Shown here in pieces: positions 15,403 through 23,212 of a stretch of 64,000 bases of DNA. Origin of the DNA: Marixanthomonas spongiae. Its GTDB lineage: Bacteria > Bacteroidota > Bacteroidia > Flavobacteriales > Flavobacteriaceae. A program made the translations under genes and the position numbers. Where the stretch lies: positions 124,001 to 188,000 of the forward strand of contig NZ_QEHR01000006.1 in assembly GCF_003095375.1 (NCBI RefSeq), given 5' to 3'. The first letter of the stretch is position 1. Every line of letters begins with the position of its first letter. Under the pieces are notes generated by a model. The model was not told the origin of the DNA and made no database searches. It worked only from the letters and a program-made list of their open reading frames with translations.

Positions 15403-15598
15403 ACTTGTCATTCCGATGTAGGCACTACTGAGGAATCTACTATTAATAATGAAAAAAATGTTTTGCTAGGCTGAAGAGGCACTACGCTCTCGCCAAAAAA
15501 AGCGATTAACTAAGGTGGTTGAGTGTTTCGACTTTTTCGAAATGCGCTGCGCTGAGCCTGTCGAAGTGTATCGAAACCACCGACAACAACTGTAACAA
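15403..15598. repeat. Intergenic repeats between the operator and the blaI-like gene
   Basis: This long leader is filled by a TGTCATTCCGATGTAGG-type repeat fragment (15403-15440) and a larger palindromic element bounded by GGTGGTT (15514-15520) and AACCACC (15575-15581). The larger element contains TTTCGACTTTTTCGAAA and CTGAGCCTGTCGAAG, a motif commonly seen between flavobacterial genes. The repeats appear to have inserted between the promoter/operator and the gene. Confidence 0.55.
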
Positions 15599-15961
15599 AT
15601 GAAACAACTCACAAAAGCCGAAGAAGACATTATGAAAATCCTTTGGAAACTGGGGGAGGGCAATGTGGCAGCGATTATAGACGAGCTGCCAAAACCAAAA
15701 CCTGCGTACAATACCGTTTCTACCATTGTGCGCATTTTAGAAAGCAAAGGATTTGTAGCCTACAGAAAAGAAGGCCGCGGCCATATTTATTTTCCGAAGG
15801 TAAAAAAAACCGAATACAGCAACCAGTCCATCAACAAACTGGTGGACGGCTATTTTCAAGGGTCGTTCAAGAGCATGGTTTCCTTTTTTATGAAGAAAAA
15901 CGACATCAGCATCAATGAGCTGGAAACGATAATGAAAGAAATAAATAAAGAGGAAGAATAG
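15599..15961 (+). CDS. BlaI/MecI/CopY-family transcriptional repressor
   Basis: A 120-residue winged-helix repressor: the N-terminal L-T-K-A-E-E-D-I-M-K-I-L-W-K-L-G-E-G block and P-A-Y-N-T-V-S-T-I-V-R-I-L-E-S-K-G-F-V recognition helix are diagnostic of BlaI/MecI. These dimers bind paired half-sites, lose repression when cut by a membrane metallopeptidase, and usually control their own operon. The stop is immediately followed by the ATG of an M56 peptidase (no spacer), so the pair is a BlaI/BlaR-like two-gene unit. No beta-lactamase gene is nearby. The operator-like palindromes lie at 15341-15372. Confidence 0.92.
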   Translation: MKQLTKAEEDIMKILWKLGEGNVAAIIDELPKPKPAYNTVSTIVRILESKGFVAYRKEGRGHIYFPKVKKTEYSNQSINKLVDGYFQGSFKSMVSFFMKKNDISINELETIMKEINKEEE

Positions 15962-17419
15962 ATGATACATTATATATTACAAACCATCGCGTTTCAACTA
16001 CTTTTTTTAGTGGTGTATGACCTCTTTCTGAAAAAAGAAACCTTTTTTACCTGGAACAGGATTTACCTATTGGCAACTCCCATACTCAGTTTTTTGCTGC
16101 CTTTATTTAAAATTGAAGCCTTTAGAAAGGCAATCCCGGAACAGTACTTAGTCCAACTTCCTGAAGTGGTAGTTGGTGGGGAATCGGCTCAAAAAGCCAT
16201 AGCGTTAAATTCGGTAAATATTTCAGGAACAACGACCTCGTTTTTAACCATTTCAGAAATACTACAAGCCCTGTGGCTTTTCGGTATGGTGGTGGCATTG
16301 TTGCTGTTCGGTTTAAAACTCTTTAAATTTTATAAACTGAAAAAGTCTGGCGTTTCAAAAAAGGCAGGGAAGTTAAACATTATCCAACTGCCAAAGGGCA
16401 ATTCCGCTTTTTCATTTTTCAATACGGTTTTCTTGGGAAGCGGTCTTTCAGAAAAACACCAAAAGACCATTCTGTTGCACGAACAAGTCCATGCAGCCCA
16501 AAAACACACCGCCGACCTGCTGTTTTTTGAAGCTTTGCGCATCTTATGCTGGTTCAATCCCTTGGTATATGTGTTTCAAAAAAGAATGACCGAACTGCAA
16601 GAGTTCGTGGCCGATAGCTGTGTGATACAGCAGCAAAACCGAAAAACCTATTATGAGGGACTGTTGTCTCAGGTGTTTCAAACCCACGATATTTCATTTA
16701 CCAATACATTTTTCAATCAATCATTATTTAAAAAACGAATTGTTATGTTACAAAAAGCAAAATCAAAGAAAATTTTCCAATTGAAGTATTTATTGCTCGT
16801 TCCTGTGGTGTGCGGCATGTTATTCTACACCTCGTGTACCCAAGAAACGGGAGTGGGAGACGAAAATGCATCACTCACCCAAAAAATAGCCGACTTGCAG
16901 GCCGACATTGAAAGCAAGGAAATGAGTAAAGAAGAGCGGCAGGCATTCATCAATATGGTGCAAAAAACCTTGAGTTTAAAGGATGAAAACAATAAAATAA
17001 TTATCGATAAAAACGGTGTCGTTACATCGATTGCGAGGGAAGAAACCAATACAGGCAACGGTGATGTACCGTTTGCAGCCATCGATAAAGTACCCACCTA
17101 TCCCGGTTGTGAAGGAATGAGCAACAAAGAAGCAAAAGACTGCATGGCCAAAAAAATACAGCAGTTTGTAGCAAGTAATTTCAACACCAAAGTGGCCGAC
17201 AAGGCAAACTTAACAGGAAAACAACGCATCTTTGTCCAGTTTAAAATAGACAAGCAAGGTAATGTGGCCGATGCACGGGCGAGAGGTCCGCATCCCGATT
17301 TGGAAACGGAAGCGTTACGCGTGGTTAACACCATGCCCAAAATGCAACCCGGCGAACAGGATGGGGAAAAAGTAGGAGTGCTGTATTCCTTACCAATACT
17401 GTTTATGGTTGAGGAATAG
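15962..17419 (+). CDS. BlaR1-type M56 metallopeptidase with TonB-like C-terminal domain
   Basis: A 485-residue membrane protein. Three N-terminal membrane helices frame an M56 peptidase domain with the zinc motif H-E-Q-V-H at residues 173-177 and a downstream N-P-L-V-Y and E-F-V-A-D segment. A further membrane helix lies near 275-290. The C-terminal part (about 365-485) resembles a TonB C-terminal domain (Y-P-G-C, F-K-I-D-K-Q-G-N-V, P-M-Q-P-type end) instead of the penicillin-binding sensor of classical BlaR1. The peptidase probably cuts the adjacent repressor. The TonB-like domain may sense or contact an outer-membrane partner. This fusion is frequent in Bacteroidota. Confidence 0.88.
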   Translation: MIHYILQTIAFQLLFLVVYDLFLKKETFFTWNRIYLLATPILSFLLPLFKIEAFRKAIPEQYLVQLPEVVVGGESAQKAIALNSVNISGTTTSFLTISEILQALWLFGMVVALLLFGLKLFKFYKLKKSGVSKKAGKLNIIQLPKGNSAFSFFNTVFLGSGLSEKHQKTILLHEQVHAAQKHTADLLFFEALRILCWFNPLVYVFQKRMTELQEFVADSCVIQQQNRKTYYEGLLSQVFQTHDISFTNTFFNQSLFKKRIVMLQKAKSKKIFQLKYLLLVPVVCGMLFYTSCTQETGVGDENASLTQKIADLQADIESKEMSKEERQAFINMVQKTLSLKDENNKIIIDKNGVVTSIAREETNTGNGDVPFAAIDKVPTYPGCEGMSNKEAKDCMAKKIQQFVASNFNTKVADKANLTGKQRIFVQFKIDKQGNVADARARGPHPDLETEALRVVNTMPKMQPGEQDGEKVGVLYSLPILFMVEE

Positions 17420-17434
17420 AGTAAAAGTTCATTT

Positions 17435-17494
17435 AACCACAGCGGCACAAAATGAACAATGAAGCTCCGCTATGTCCTTTGTGCCGCTGTGGTT
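17435..17494. terminator. Long bidirectional hairpin between convergent genes
   Basis: Perfect 17-bp stem starting AACCACAGCGGCACAAA (17435-17451) paired with 17478-17494, loop 26 nt, lying between the convergent M56 peptidase and CHAT genes. The tail towards the plus strand is TCTATTTT. The length and GC-rich stem suggest it may be a repeat element recruited as a terminator. Confidence 0.6.
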
Positions 17495-17519
17495 CTATTT
17501 TAATCCTTCAAATTTTTGC

Positions 17520-20114
17520 TTAAGCCCTCCTTCGGTTTAAAAACCAAGCAAGCGTCACAATTATTAAAACACCTGCGATTCCCAATACATACCAATAGGT
17601 TTTCAAAGGTTCTTGTGCAACATCGGTGGCGCCATAATACACAAATGCGCCCCAATAATAGGGCGATTTTTGAGGGTTGGCCACGGCATCGTTGTTCAAA
17701 TAGTCCAAACTTGCTTTGTGAAGCGAAACATCACGCGATCGGGTTTTCTTTAAATTTTTATAGTAGTATTCCATAAGTTGCGCCGTGCTTTTATCGTTTA
17801 CCTGCCACAATGAAAACAGCACATTGGGTGCCCCAGCATACCGAAATCCGCGGGCCAAATTGATGGAGCCTTCTCCTTTAGACACCTTGCCCACGCCTGT
17901 TTCGCAAGCGCTCAATACAACCAACTGCTGTGAAAATTGACCGCCGTACAATGTTTCCAACGAAAAGGATCGGTCTATAAACTTAATTTTGGGCTCGGTG
18001 GTAAACGTGCCGCCAACCGCATGGGTTGAAATGTGCAAAATGGAATGATGGTTGGCGTTCTGCAAAAAATGCTGGGCCGTTGCTTTGTTTCCCATCAATA
18101 ACTGGGACGGAAACAACTCGTCAATCGCTTCGGCTTCCATAATTGAATAATGAAGCTCCTGTTCAGTATTTTTAAAAACTGGAAAAACACCCAAAACCGA
18201 TTGTTTATCTGTAAAAGTTCCGTTGTTGTTCATGTAGTGTTGAAACGAAACGGTGTAAGATACCGAACGATCAAAAACCAAAAACGGCATCTCACTGTAT
18301 TGCTGGGATTGCGTTTGTTGGGTCAATAAGGTTTGAAACGGCACAAAAGAAAGCAATCCGTCGGGGATGATGAGCAACGTCTTGGATGGTGGTAATTCCA
18401 GTTTTTTGAAAAGCCCGTAAGATGCGGCGGTAAAGGCCGAAATATTATTGTTTATAGTGGCTGGATCGTTAAAGAACCGATTGTAGCTACGGATGGAATG
18501 CAACAAAGCTTCTTGTTCTTTTTCTGAAGCAGTTAATCTTTTAAACACCTTTTTTTCTGCTGAAATAATAAACTGAAACGTCTTGTTCTTTCCCAAAAAG
18601 TAACTTAATATTGTTTTTTCTGTTTGTGATGCTTTCTGTTTTATCTCTTTCAAGTGTACTGAACGAACGTTTTGCAATCCTGGCATGGTTTGTTGAATGC
18701 TGTCATAAACCGTTCGTTGACGGGTCAAAAGTTTACTGTACGTTTTTTGTAGGGTGCCGAGTTTTTTATAATCTGGGTTGGGATGGTGGGCAAGAGCCTT
18801 GATTTGGTTATTGGTCACGGCCAGTTGTTCTCTCAATTGCTGAAATTCGGTTGCTTGTTGTCCCGCTTTTTTACCAAGAATCTTTTTTAGGGCAATAGCT
18901 TCAAAAACCACCCGTCCTTTTACCCGGTTGTCCAATTGTATCGCTTTTTCAAACCATTGGCTGTCTTGGGTGGTTTTATACAGGCTATAAAGCACATCCA
19001 TCATGTGTTCTGTACGCTGTTTCACTAGTTGTTGGGCGATCAATTTACTATCTTGAACGTACAGTTGCGCAAACAGGTAGTCGTGTACCGTAAAGGCTTT
19101 TTCAAAGAGTGCGATGCTTTTTTTTAAATTATGGGTCCGTACCAAAGCCATGGCGTGCAGGTCCAAAGCGTCCATTAAGATGGTTTCGGCAATCAATTGC
19201 TCGGTTAGTGGTACTTCTTGTGTGCGTTTATAGGTGGGCAACGTGTTTAAATACACTTTTTGAAGCGTGGATAGGCTACGTTCTGTTTCTTTGTTTTCAA
19301 AGTAGGTTTCAGCTAATCCCAGATATAGTTTTGCTTGTTCGCGACTATCGGTATCGCGCTTTTTTGAAGCAATCTCAATGGCTTTTTTTATAGCCGAAAT
19401 TGCTTTATCGTACTGTCTTTCCAACCGGTAAACTTGGGCCAAAATCTGAAAGGCTTTACTATTGGTACGTGATGCATTCAATAGGGAAGAAACCATTTTT
19501 TTGGCTTCTTCAAGATACCCCAAGCCCACGTAATTGGTTGCTAAATTAAGTTGCAGGTCTTGGTTTTGTGGTGTTTTTTTTAAACCTTGCCGTAATAACT
19601 GTACTGCTTTGTTGTATTCCCCACGGTTGTGGTACAGCACCGAGAGGTTTAAAATGGCACTTATTTCCTGTTCTGTTTGATCGTGTTCTTGCGCCAAAAG
19701 CAAATAATGTGTGATGGTGTTTTCGGCTTCAGATAATGCCCCGGCTTTAGTATAGAGGTTTCCCAAGGGCTTTAAACAATACTCAATTATATCATAGCCC
19801 GCTAAAGTTTCAGAAAAATAAAGCTGTTTGGCAGTTTCGTAATAATCAATGGCCTGCTGAAAAGCCCCTTTTTTAGAAGCAACATACCCCAAATTGCAAT
19901 AGGCAACCGTTTTGGCCAATTGTACTTCTTGGGAACTTTTTGAAAGGTTTTCCAGATAATCTTTTAAAGTGAGGGTGTTTTTAACTGAGGGTTCTTCTAA
20001 AAAAACATCCAATTTCTTATAAATGGTATCGGTTTCAGCTTTTTGCGAAAAGCACGGTAACAACGCAAAAAAGAGCAGGGCAAAGCAAACGATATTTCGG
20101 TTTAAAATTTCCAA
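17520..20114 (-). CDS. TPR-CHAT caspase-like protease, membrane anchored
   Basis: An 864-residue protein with a signal peptide (residues about 1-24, ending C-F-S-Q), tandem TPRs over about 50-430, a coiled-coil stretch (430-490), a CHAT (caspase HetF-associated) domain (about 555-830) and a C-terminal membrane helix (about 839-858) ending N-R-R-R-A. The catalytic dyad is His698 in H-I-S-T-H-A and Cys737 in S-A-C-E-T-G, both intact. Exported with a cytoplasmic R-R-R tail, the CHAT domain should face the periplasm. CHAT proteases are clan CD cysteine peptidases that cut partner proteins. Its start overlaps the upstream PKD gene by 13 bp, so it is the last gene of a three-gene operon. Substrate unknown; the TPR membrane regulator at 26992 is a candidate. 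Confidence 0.88.
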   Translation of the reverse strand: MEILNRNIVCFALLFFALLPCFSQKAETDTIYKKLDVFLEEPSVKNTLTLKDYLENLSKSSQEVQLAKTVAYCNLGYVASKKGAFQQAIDYYETAKQLYFSETLAGYDIIEYCLKPLGNLYTKAGALSEAENTITHYLLLAQEHDQTEQEISAILNLSVLYHNRGEYNKAVQLLRQGLKKTPQNQDLQLNLATNYVGLGYLEEAKKMVSSLLNASRTNSKAFQILAQVYRLERQYDKAISAIKKAIEIASKKRDTDSREQAKLYLGLAETYFENKETERSLSTLQKVYLNTLPTYKRTQEVPLTEQLIAETILMDALDLHAMALVRTHNLKKSIALFEKAFTVHDYLFAQLYVQDSKLIAQQLVKQRTEHMMDVLYSLYKTTQDSQWFEKAIQLDNRVKGRVVFEAIALKKILGKKAGQQATEFQQLREQLAVTNNQIKALAHHPNPDYKKLGTLQKTYSKLLTRQRTVYDSIQQTMPGLQNVRSVHLKEIKQKASQTEKTILSYFLGKNKTFQFIISAEKKVFKRLTASEKEQEALLHSIRSYNRFFNDPATINNNISAFTAASYGLFKKLELPPSKTLLIIPDGLLSFVPFQTLLTQQTQSQQYSEMPFLVFDRSVSYTVSFQHYMNNNGTFTDKQSVLGVFPVFKNTEQELHYSIMEAEAIDELFPSQLLMGNKATAQHFLQNANHHSILHISTHAVGGTFTTEPKIKFIDRSFSLETLYGGQFSQQLVVLSACETGVGKVSKGEGSINLARGFRYAGAPNVLFSLWQVNDKSTAQLMEYYYKNLKKTRSRDVSLHKASLDYLNNDAVANPQKSPYYWGAFVYYGATDVAQEPLKTYWYVLGIAGVLIIVTLAWFLNRRRA

Positions 20115-22117
20115 ATGGCGTAAGCTTGCAGTTGTGACGTAGGTTCTTTGAAATTAAACACATACCGAAGCCCGACACTGGGGCCAATGCGAACGCCACC
20201 TGCATTGACGCCCACAAAAACGCCGCTGTTAAAATTGGTAAACGTATGGGTGCATTCGGTTTTTTGATAGGTGTCGTTTGTTTCGTTCCGTATCACTCCT
20301 TCATCTGGAATGTTTAAAAAGGCTTCCCCTTCGGTTATGGTTTCTACTTTATTCTGTAAATCCAGCTGTAGTTGCACCCCGGCACCGACCGCCAAAAAAT
20401 TGTTGAGGTTATAGCGGTAGGAGATGGGCACGGCATAAGCCGTAATATTATTTTCTTCATTTTTTTCTGAAAAGCGCACCAACTCCTCAATGCCCACGCC
20501 GTTTATGTCGCTGGTTTCAAAGTTTTTCAATTCGTCGAATGAACCTGCAGAGAGGAACAGCTCGGCCTGTAAATACCCGCGGTACGATTTGAAAGGTGAA
20601 ATGGTGGCTCCTGCAAAATACTCCTTGCTGTTGTCCCGCGATGGGGTAAAAATATAACCGGCTTTGGCACCTATTGAAATTCCCGGCATAAAACGGGTGG
20701 TACTGTAATTGGTGATAATGGGTTCGTTTTTGTCAAAAAAAATGGCCGTTCGGCTTTTTGTTTTTTGTTTGTGAAAATTATCGCCAAATTTCATAGAATA
20801 TTTCACAAACCCTTTGGTGGAATCGCGGTCCACGACGTTTTTTTGGGCCGTTCCCGGTAAGTAAATCTTTTTAAATGTGAAAATGAGCTTATTTTTTTCA
20901 ATAATAGTATCTAAACAAGAGTAGTTTACTTCCCTGTCTTTGGGGCAGATGCGGCATTTGGGATACATATCGCTTACTTGCAGCGTGCTTTTGTCGAACA
21001 TGTCGGGCGTGTCCACTTCCAATCGTATGGTGTTGGCCGGGCCCTCGCCGTTGTTTTGGAATTTCACCTTAAACTTTACCCGTTTAAAGCGAACCAAACG
21101 GTAATTAAGGATGGTTCCGTTGGACGACATCTTATTGGGATCATGAGAGGTTACGATTTCCAGTTCGGTATCTTTTACGGTATGGTTTTGGTAATTGTTG
21201 TCGGGTACGTAAATAGTACGCAAAGTAACTATGGCACTGGTGTCTTTCAACATTTCGGGCGTGGTTTTCAAAGTCCTGAAAATATGCCGTTCTTCGCCCG
21301 GTTGCATGTTTCTAAACTCGATGCGTTGATGGTTACGGTATAGCTCTTCAGATTCTTCAAGGGTAGCGGGCAAATTGGTGCGTTTGGTAGAATCTTGCTG
21401 AACACCGGCGTCTATAAAAGGTTGGCTGTAGCTATTGGCAATAAAATATCGGGAGGCATCGATATCGGCAACTGTTGCAAAATCTGGGATGGAGGGCGCT
21501 ATGGTTTCGCCGTGATGCATCCTGGTATCGTCCAGTATAAAATTATCGTCCTTAAATTTCGTGTCGTTATAATACAGGTACAAAGACCCATTGGTAACAT
21601 AATCTTTAGTGTTTTTATAGCTGGTTATCAACACCAGTTCTTCGTTTGGCAAGGGGTCGCGGTTGGTTTTAATAACGAGGTGTTTGCCTTCGGGGAAAAC
21701 ACTCGGTTCGGATTCTTCAGAAAAACCAGTATCAGTACTGGCTTGATCGTTATCGTGGGCATCGATTTTTATCGTTTCTGGCCTGCTTTTGGGTGGTTTA
21801 CCGTTATCGTAATTGTTGGTGCTCCATAACCTCGCCGTATAATCGCCATCTTTTTTGTAGGTATGCTTGGGTTTTTCCTTAAAACTGAAATCGCCATCAC
21901 CAAACTCCCAATAATAGGTGTAAAAAGCTTTCGGTGCGCCGGCAACCTGATTTAAAGGCGGCATTTGAGGATTGAATTCCACTTTATTGCCCCTCACGTC
22001 GTAAAATATGGGTGCGCTACGGGTAACGGTGTCTTGGGCAACTTCTTGACTTATTAAGGTTGTTGCCGTGCTAACAAGACAAAGAAGCAGAACAAGGGAT
22101 CGTGCTATAGGTTGCAT
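20102..22117 (-). CDS. PKD-domain protein with outer-membrane-barrel-like C-terminus
   Basis: A 671-residue exported protein. It has a signal peptide (about residues 1-23, ending L-I-S-Q), a PKD domain with Y-Y-W-E-F-G-D-G-D and the H-T-Y ... G-D-Y-T pattern near residues 68-98, and a large beta-rich middle part containing S-H-D-P-N-K-M. The last 200 residues alternate polar and aromatic strands and end in K-F (A-Y-A-I-W-K-F), as in small outer-membrane barrels. It begins 3 bp after the lipoprotein upstream and overlaps the CHAT gene. I infer an outer-membrane component displaying the PKD region; the function is not known. Confidence 0.75.
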   Translation of the reverse strand: MQPIARSLVLLLCLVSTATTLISQEVAQDTVTRSAPIFYDVRGNKVEFNPQMPPLNQVAGAPKAFYTYYWEFGDGDFSFKEKPKHTYKKDGDYTARLWSTNNYDNGKPPKSRPETIKIDAHDNDQASTDTGFSEESEPSVFPEGKHLVIKTNRDPLPNEELVLITSYKNTKDYVTNGSLYLYYNDTKFKDDNFILDDTRMHHGETIAPSIPDFATVADIDASRYFIANSYSQPFIDAGVQQDSTKRTNLPATLEESEELYRNHQRIEFRNMQPGEERHIFRTLKTTPEMLKDTSAIVTLRTIYVPDNNYQNHTVKDTELEIVTSHDPNKMSSNGTILNYRLVRFKRVKFKVKFQNNGEGPANTIRLEVDTPDMFDKSTLQVSDMYPKCRICPKDREVNYSCLDTIIEKNKLIFTFKKIYLPGTAQKNVVDRDSTKGFVKYSMKFGDNFHKQKTKSRTAIFFDKNEPIITNYSTTRFMPGISIGAKAGYIFTPSRDNSKEYFAGATISPFKSYRGYLQAELFLSAGSFDELKNFETSDINGVGIEELVRFSEKNEENNITAYAVPISYRYNLNNFLAVGAGVQLQLDLQNKVETITEGEAFLNIPDEGVIRNETNDTYQKTECTHTFTNFNSGVFVGVNAGGVRIGPSVGLRYVFNFKEPTSQLQAYAIWKF

Positions 22118-22120
22118 AGA

Positions 22121-23113
22121 TTATAAATTATTGATGTACGCTATCAAACTTGTTTCAGAACCCGACTGCAGGTCGCGCGTTACGGTTATTTTTCCGTCTT
22201 TGGTAATTACGGCACTGGAACCGAACATGAATTCGGTTTCCGGTTTGCCCACGAAAATGACTTCACCGGGAGTGTTATTGGGTATTTCGCCGTATTGCTC
22301 GCTGAACACTTCATTTTCTGTATCAAAGCTTGTAAACATGCCAATGGCGGTACTGGAAGCGTCGTAATATAAAAAAGTGTTGCTGTTGGAGGTGTTGTAG
22401 CCCGGTTTGGCCTTGTTGTAAAGGGTACCCCTGGGCGTTTGGTTTTCATTAAACCTTGCGATACTGCGCCAACCGGTGTTTTGCACAAATGCCCTGTACC
22501 CTAAAACGGTATCCCCGCTTGCGTTGGTATAGGGTTTTTCAAAGATGGTCCCTTGTTGCTCGATTTCCCAAAGAACGGTACATTCTAATTGCGGGCAACT
22601 GGGCGAATGGAACAGCGAAAGTTCTAAATTTTGGTTTTCCGAAGGAACAAACACCTGTATGCTTTGATTGAAAATAACCGGTTCACCATTGTAAGTGGCG
22701 TTCAAGTAAAAAATACTTTCGCTGAGCAATGGTTCCACTTTTTGGTTTTGGTTAAGGCCATTGGTGGAAAGCTGGCAAGCTATGATTTCGCCGGGCTGGT
22801 ACATTTCAATAAGCGAAAGGGTGACCTCGCCATCGACTAAGGTACCGTCTGGGGTTGAAAAGGTTTTGGGGGTTACCATTAATACCGTGCCTTGGTCGGC
22901 AACAATTTCAGAAAAAGAAAAGTTAAATACCTTGAACGTCTGTACTCTTGGCAAGCGGCAATCACGGCCACTTTGCCGGTAGGCGGTGCTGTCTATCACG
23001 GCTTGTTGGTTAGGGTTTTCAACAGGGCCTATTTTACAGTCTCCGCTATCGGAACTGCACGCTAAGAAAGCCATACAGATGCAACAACCTAAAAGTGCGA
23101 TGCGGTATTTCAT
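22121..23113 (-). CDS. Lipoprotein of unknown function, paralogue B
   Basis: A 330-residue lipoprotein with lipobox F-L-A-C followed by S-S-D-S. The mature part is beta-rich. It shares with the protein at 25157 a G-W-x-x-I-x-R-F segment and an F-S-E-Q-Y-G-E-I-P-N motif before a V-I-F-V strand, so the two are paralogues with diverged N-terminal halves. I do not recognise a characterised family. It is the first gene of the operon with the PKD and CHAT genes (3-bp gap). A T9SS gene terminator lies just upstream, so it needs its own promoter in 23114-23157, where I see no clear consensus. Confidence 0.7.
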   Translation of the reverse strand: MKYRIALLGCCICMAFLACSSDSGDCKIGPVENPNQQAVIDSTAYRQSGRDCRLPRVQTFKVFNFSFSEIVADQGTVLMVTPKTFSTPDGTLVDGEVTLSLIEMYQPGEIIACQLSTNGLNQNQKVEPLLSESIFYLNATYNGEPVIFNQSIQVFVPSENQNLELSLFHSPSCPQLECTVLWEIEQQGTIFEKPYTNASGDTVLGYRAFVQNTGWRSIARFNENQTPRGTLYNKAKPGYNTSNSNTFLYYDASSTAIGMFTSFDTENEVFSEQYGEIPNNTPGEVIFVGKPETEFMFGSSAVITKDGKITVTRDLQSGSETSLIAYINNL

Positions 23114-23157
23114 AATTGATCTATTAGTTAGTTGCCACTAAGGTACAAAATTTAAAA

Positions 23158-23191
23158 GAGTGCCCTGCTCCCCCTCAAAAGCAAGGCACTC
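23158..23191 (-). terminator. Terminator of the T9SS-sorted protein gene
   Basis: On the minus strand GAGTGCCTTGCT (23191-23180) pairs with AGCAGGGCACTC (23169-23158), 12 bp with one G-U wobble and a 10-nt loop, followed by TTTTAAATTTT. Confidence 0.8.
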
Positions 23192-23212
23192 ACACTCACA
23201 TAAAAGAGCGGT

